64,000 nucleotides of DNA from NCBI GenBank assembly GCA_046297695.1, contig JBKBHF010000009.1, forward strand, positions 32,651 through 96,650, given 5' to 3'. Below the pieces are notes generated by a model. It saw nothing but the letters and a program-made list of their open reading frames with translations. It was not told where the DNA came from and did no database searches. How positions within the stretch are numbered: the stretch's first letter is position 1; every line of letters starts with the position of its first letter. This DNA comes from Permianibacter sp046297695. GTDB taxonomy: Bacteria > Pseudomonadota > Gammaproteobacteria > Enterobacterales > Permianibacteraceae. Below are positions 61,101 to 64,000 of the stretch, piece by piece. The translations under genes were made by a program, and so were the position numbers.

Positions 61101-61546
61101 TGGCTCCCTCCATGCACAACCAGGTTGGGACAACGCTGCTGCAACTCTGCAATGAAGCGCTTGGGCTCCGCTGGCGCTATCGGCAACTCAGCGACAGCCC
61201 GACCGTCTTCGATACCTAAATGCAGCCGCCGCAGCGACAGCGCCGGCGCACTCTGCAGCGACCAAGCCGGCCGCACATAACGAATGCGGTTAAGTGGAAT
61301 GCGCTTACGCATCGGACCGCAACGCACGCGCAGTTCGCTGCCATCCAACACGTAACTGGTACCAAACCAGAGCCAACTGAGCAGGCCGATCACCGAGGCA
61401 TTTGTTGCCAGCAGTATCCAGCCATCGACCGTACTGAACAGCCGACCGGATTGCAGCAGAGGCCAGGCTGCCGCGAACACGACGACTGGTGCCGACAGAA
61501 AAACCAGCAACAGCCAGGTATCCCGTTTTGGTTGGTAATAACGCAT
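61097..61546 (-). CDS. Small membrane protein with PH-like domain (copy 2)
   Basis: A 149-residue protein with two transmembrane helices (about 10-28 and 39-60) followed by a bacterial PH-like domain with YVLDGSELRVRCGPMRKRIPLNRIRYVRPAW and PKRFIAELQQRCP. Similar architectures occur in YyaB-type and YdbS/T-like proteins. AAGGAG precedes the ATG. Function unknown; it sits with an SPFH protein and a second PH-like protein. Confidence 0.75.
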   Translation of the reverse strand: MRYYQPKRDTWLLLVFLSAPVVVFAAAWPLLQSGRLFSTVDGWILLATNASVIGLLSWLWFGTSYVLDGSELRVRCGPMRKRIPLNRIRYVRPAWSLQSAPALSLRRLHLGIEDGRAVAELPIAPAEPKRFIAELQQRCPNLVVHGGSQ

Positions 61547-61580
61547 CGCGTGCTCCTTGATCCCGGCAACTGGCGTCTGA

Positions 61581-62030
61581 TTAGCGCCAGCCAATTTCCG
61601 GATTGTGTTTCCGAAGTTCGGCCAGCAAATCCTGTGGTGCCGCCGGCCGAATGCGATAACACTGCGGAGTTCCATTCTGTTGGTAGTGCACCTCAATCCA
61701 GCCACGCTCGCTGCGCTGCAGGTGGCCAATCGCAGCCACCGGAATACCGCGCTTCTTTAATCCTTTGAAGAACAGCAGGTGCTGGGCGGAAACGCCATAA
61801 CGCGTCCAGTAACCGCTGATGCCATGCCCTGCCAGACTCACCAGCAAGCCAATCGAGAGCGAAATCGGCTGGAATGGCAAACCTTGCAATATTCGCTGAA
61901 GCTCCATGGCGCCAACAAAAAACAGACAGACCAGTAATGGCAATGCGCCCTGCAAGCCCTTTGCAGAAAAATAACGTATGCGCTTGGCTGAATGAGTCAG
62001 TTCGCCTCGTGTCATAACCGCGGCCTTCAT
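61581..62030 (-). CDS. Small membrane protein with PH-like domain (copy 1)
   Basis: A 149-residue protein with two hydrophobic segments (about 28-45 and 54-72) and a C-terminal part resembling a PH-like fold: YGVSAQHLLFFKGLKKRGIPVAAIGHLQRSERGW and PQDLLAELRKHNP. Equal in length and layout to the next gene, so the pair may be an old duplication. It starts 14 bp after the SPFH stop. Confidence 0.68.
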   Translation of the reverse strand: MKAAVMTRGELTHSAKRIRYFSAKGLQGALPLLVCLFFVGAMELQRILQGLPFQPISLSIGLLVSLAGHGISGYWTRYGVSAQHLLFFKGLKKRGIPVAAIGHLQRSERGWIEVHYQQNGTPQCYRIRPAAPQDLLAELRKHNPEIGWR

Positions 62031-62044
62031 TGTCCTTACCGGCC

Positions 62045-62902
62045 TCAGCTATACAGCGAACCGGTATTCACCACCGGTTGGGTGTTCTGCTCGGAACACA
62101 GCACCACCAGCAGATTGCTGACCATCGCGGCTTTGCGCTCGTCATCGAGTTCGACCACGCCCTGGTTCTTCAGCTGCTCCAGCGCCAGGCGCACCATGCC
62201 GACCGCGCCTTCGACGACTTTCTGCCGCGCGGCAATGACGGCCGTTGCTTGCTGGCGGCGCAGCATCGCGCTGGCGATTTCCGGGGCGTAGGCCAGGTGC
62301 GAGATGCGCGCCTCGATCACTTCGACCCCGGCTTTCGACAGGCGGGCGTGGATTTCCTTGCGCAGCTCGTCGGCGATTTCGCCGGAGTGACTACGCAGCG
62401 CGATCACACCTTCTTCATGTTGATCATAGGGATAGCTGGTCGCCAGATTGCGTAGCGCCGCCTCGCTCTGGATGCTGACGAAGTTTTCATAGTCATCGAC
62501 CATGAACATCGCTTCGGCGGTATCGACCACGCGCCAGACCACGACCGAAGCGATTTCAATCGGGTTGCCGTCGGCATCATTGACTTTCAGCTTGCCGCTT
62601 TCGAAGTTGCGTACTCGCAGGCTGATCGCATGCTTACTGTAGAACGGATTGGCCCAGCGCAGGCCCGGATCACGGCAGGTACCGACGTAGGAACCGAACA
62701 GCTGCAGCACCTTGCCTTCGTTCGGATTGACCATGAAGAAGCCGAACCAACTGATGAACACCAGAATGGCCAACAGCCCGGCCGGGATCTTGACGATCGG
62801 CGGCATCAGCACGACAGCGGCGATTGTGGCGATCTGCAACACGAACAACAGCGCCAGCATGCCGTAGCCCGAGCGGCAGGTGCGGGTGATTTCTTGGGTC
62901 AT
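62045..62902 (-). CDS. SPFH/Band 7 (stomatin/prohibitin-like) membrane protein
   Basis: A 285-residue protein with two N-terminal hydrophobic helices (about 13-32 and 38-57) and an SPFH domain: VNPNEGKVLQLFGSYVGT, SLRVRNFESGKLKVNDADGNPIEIASVVVWRVVDT, then a coiled helix with GVEVIEARISHLAYAPEIASAMLRRQQATAVIAARQ. Such proteins form membrane microdomain scaffolds or protease regulators. AGGAG precedes the ATG, and a good promoter lies 60 bp upstream. First gene of a six-gene minus-strand cluster. Confidence 0.92.
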   Translation of the reverse strand: MTQEITRTCRSGYGMLALLFVLQIATIAAVVLMPPIVKIPAGLLAILVFISWFGFFMVNPNEGKVLQLFGSYVGTCRDPGLRWANPFYSKHAISLRVRNFESGKLKVNDADGNPIEIASVVVWRVVDTAEAMFMVDDYENFVSIQSEAALRNLATSYPYDQHEEGVIALRSHSGEIADELRKEIHARLSKAGVEVIEARISHLAYAPEIASAMLRRQQATAVIAARQKVVEGAVGMVRLALEQLKNQGVVELDDERKAAMVSNLLVVLCSEQNTQPVVNTGSLYS

Positions 62903-62961
62903 GGTGTCTTTCTCCTGTAAGCCCCTTGCGGGGAAGCGGGTTCCAGCCCGGCATGCGCATA

Positions 62962-62990
62962 TTGATATTATTTTGATATCACACTGTCAA
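62962..62990 (-). promoter_or_regulatory. Promoter of the SPFH operon with overlapping TTGATAT repeats
   Basis: TTGACA (minus strand, 62985-62990), a 17-bp spacer and TATCAA (62962-62967). The plus-strand direct repeat TTGATAT at 62962 and 62973, 11 bp apart, overlaps the -10 and spacer, as an operator would. The rest of the 300-bp gap to 63203 shows no gene. Confidence 0.7.
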
Positions 62991-63202
62991 GCCGAAGCTG
63001 ACCGACGGTGAACTCCCGGGTGGTGACTTTTGATACTCGCTTGGTCGATTTGACCAATTTATTTGCAGCCCCCTTAAACCTTTCCCTGGCCAATCAGCGT
63101 CTTATCGGACATGGCACACCGGCTGCTTAGATGCCGGTACCGGCTAAATCGCCCACCGCCGCTGTGCCCACCCGGCCACAGCGGTAAAACAAGGAGAACA
63201 CC

Positions 63203-63877
63203 ATGCGCCTGACCTCCACCGCCCTGTTGCTCGCCGGCCTGATCGGCCTCTGTGCTGTTCCGGCTGTCATGGCCCATGACGTTGGTGATGGCCAGAAAGG
63301 CCGCGGTATCGATACCGTCAATGCCAATATCGATATTGGCCGTGATGCTGAAGCCGGCGACCTGGACAGCGTCAACGGTGACATCGAGGTTGGCACCAAC
63401 AGCAAGGTCGGCGACATCGATACCGTGAACGGCGATATCGCCCTGGCTGATGGCGTCAAAGCCGGCGGTGCCGATTCGGTCAACGGCAAAATCAAGGGCG
63501 GCCGCAATGTGGTCATCGGCGGCGATATCGACACCATCAACGGCGGTATTGGCTTCGACGCCGGCAGCCGCATCGACGGCGGCCTCGATACGGTCAACGG
63601 CACGGTCAAACTGACCGGTACGGCGGTCGCCAAGGACATCGAAACCGTCAACGGTGACATCCACCTGCTCGATGGCAGCATCGTCAGCGGCAAGATCATC
63701 GTCCGCAAGCCGAAAGGCGGCTGGTGCTGGTTCGACTGCGATGAGGACAAGCCGGTAATCGAACTGGGCGCCAACGTCGAAGTGACTGGCGGCCTGGTGC
63801 TGGAGCGCGAGGTGGAACTCAAGCAACACCCGAGCGCCAAAGTCGGCCCGATCGTCTACGCCTACGACAAGAAGTAA
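63203..63877 (+). CDS. Exported VNG-repeat (beta-helix-like) protein
   Basis: A 224-residue protein with a signal peptide (STALLLAGLIGLCAVPAVMA). About seven repeats of roughly 17-21 residues follow, centred on D-(S/T)-V/I-N-G-x-I, for example DSVNGDIEVG and DTVNGDIALADG. Regular Gly/Asn turns suggest a right-handed beta-helix or solenoid, related in style to DUF4097-type adhesin-like repeats. A Trp/Cys segment (GGWCWFDCDED, two Cys) precedes the C-terminal strands. Function is unknown. AAGGAG precedes the ATG. Confidence 0.8.
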   Translation: MRLTSTALLLAGLIGLCAVPAVMAHDVGDGQKGRGIDTVNANIDIGRDAEAGDLDSVNGDIEVGTNSKVGDIDTVNGDIALADGVKAGGADSVNGKIKGGRNVVIGGDIDTINGGIGFDAGSRIDGGLDTVNGTVKLTGTAVAKDIETVNGDIHLLDGSIVSGKIIVRKPKGGWCWFDCDEDKPVIELGANVEVTGGLVLEREVELKQHPSAKVGPIVYAYDKK

Positions 63878-63885
63878 GCCCCACC

Positions 63886-63936
63886 CCGTGCCGATCGCCG
63901 ACGCGGCCCCCCAGCCCAGGCGATCGGCACGGTTTT
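63886..63936 (+). terminator. Rho-independent terminator after the VNG-repeat gene
   Basis: Perfect 14-bp stem (63886-63899 with 63919-63932) and a 19-base loop, followed by TTTT. Confidence 0.8.
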
Positions 63937-64000
63937 CCCCCAGAAATTGTGCCTTAGCTCAGCGACAAAGCGGCCACATTTGCCGCCGGCCCGGAAAACC

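Noticed and set aside
63074..63829. 251-codon minus-strand frame opposite the VNG-repeat gene
   Set aside because: Repeats in the plus-strand gene create a repetitive antisense frame; only the plus strand has a signal peptide, ribosome site and terminator.

Overview
This is a GC-rich, densely coded chromosomal window that looks like a gammaproteobacterium. The evidence is the order gcvR-bcp divergent from dapA-bamC-purC, the presence of BamC and a BepA-like protease, ribosome-mediated his and trp attenuators with leader peptides, and an arsC-wrbA-DUF2069 cluster. I cannot place the genus. I see no rRNA genes, CRISPR arrays, prophages or insertion sequences. There is one tRNA, tRNA-Ser(CGA).

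Layout. 1-1.6 kb: the 3' part of katG. 1.7-5.7 kb (minus): a three-gene redox operon. It encodes an NAD(P)H/FAD/[2Fe-2S] flavoprotein fused to a likely di-heme b membrane domain, an 11-heme c-type cytochrome, and a mono-heme lipoprotein. A hemerythrin-like gene is divergent from it at 6.0 kb. 6.6-8.7 kb: a YjfL-YgiB-YgiC type envelope operon. 8.8-9.3 kb: tRNA-Ser followed by about 177-bp repeats that carry its 3' end. 9.5-13.0 kb: dapA-bamC-MBL hydrolase-purC, with gcvR, bcp and phoH on the other strand. 15.9-19.8 kb: a TusA-like protein, a BepA-like protease and a PAS/GAF sensor without an output domain. 19.9-30.0 kb (minus): a ten-gene operon of three TPR proteins, ExbB, two ExbD, a TonB/AgmX-like protein, two small exported proteins and ApbE. 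It resembles the core of the Myxococcus Agl-Glt envelope machine.

30-37 kb: TlpA-like thioredoxin, a possible PilZ protein, YihY, arsC-wrbA-DUF2069 and a chemoreceptor. 37-39.5 kb: aroC and aroA. 39.7-47.4 kb: the histidine operon. A leader peptide with six His codons and an attenuator precede hisG, a hisC-HAD phosphatase fusion, hisB, hisH, hisF, a hisA-hisI-hisE triple fusion, and a displaced hisD. 47.4-51 kb: palindromic repeats, a universal stress protein, an acetyltransferase and an EF-hand membrane protein.

51.2-59.4 kb (minus): a complete tryptophan operon headed by DAHP synthase (aroF-trpE-G-D-CF-B-A). Two tandem leader peptides precede it, each with a WRWWW motif and its own terminator. 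59.5-62.9 kb (minus): SPFH protein, two PH-like membrane proteins, alpha/beta hydrolase, Arc-like repressor and a DUF4019 protein. 63.2 kb: an exported protein of VNG-type repeats.

The most unusual items are the membrane electron-export operon (1.7-5.7 kb), the tandem trp attenuators (59.0-59.4 kb), the fused histidine enzymes (including a candidate for the missing histidinol-phosphate phosphatase), the Agl-Glt-like machine (19.9-30 kb) and the tRNA-tail tandem repeats (8.8-9.2 kb).
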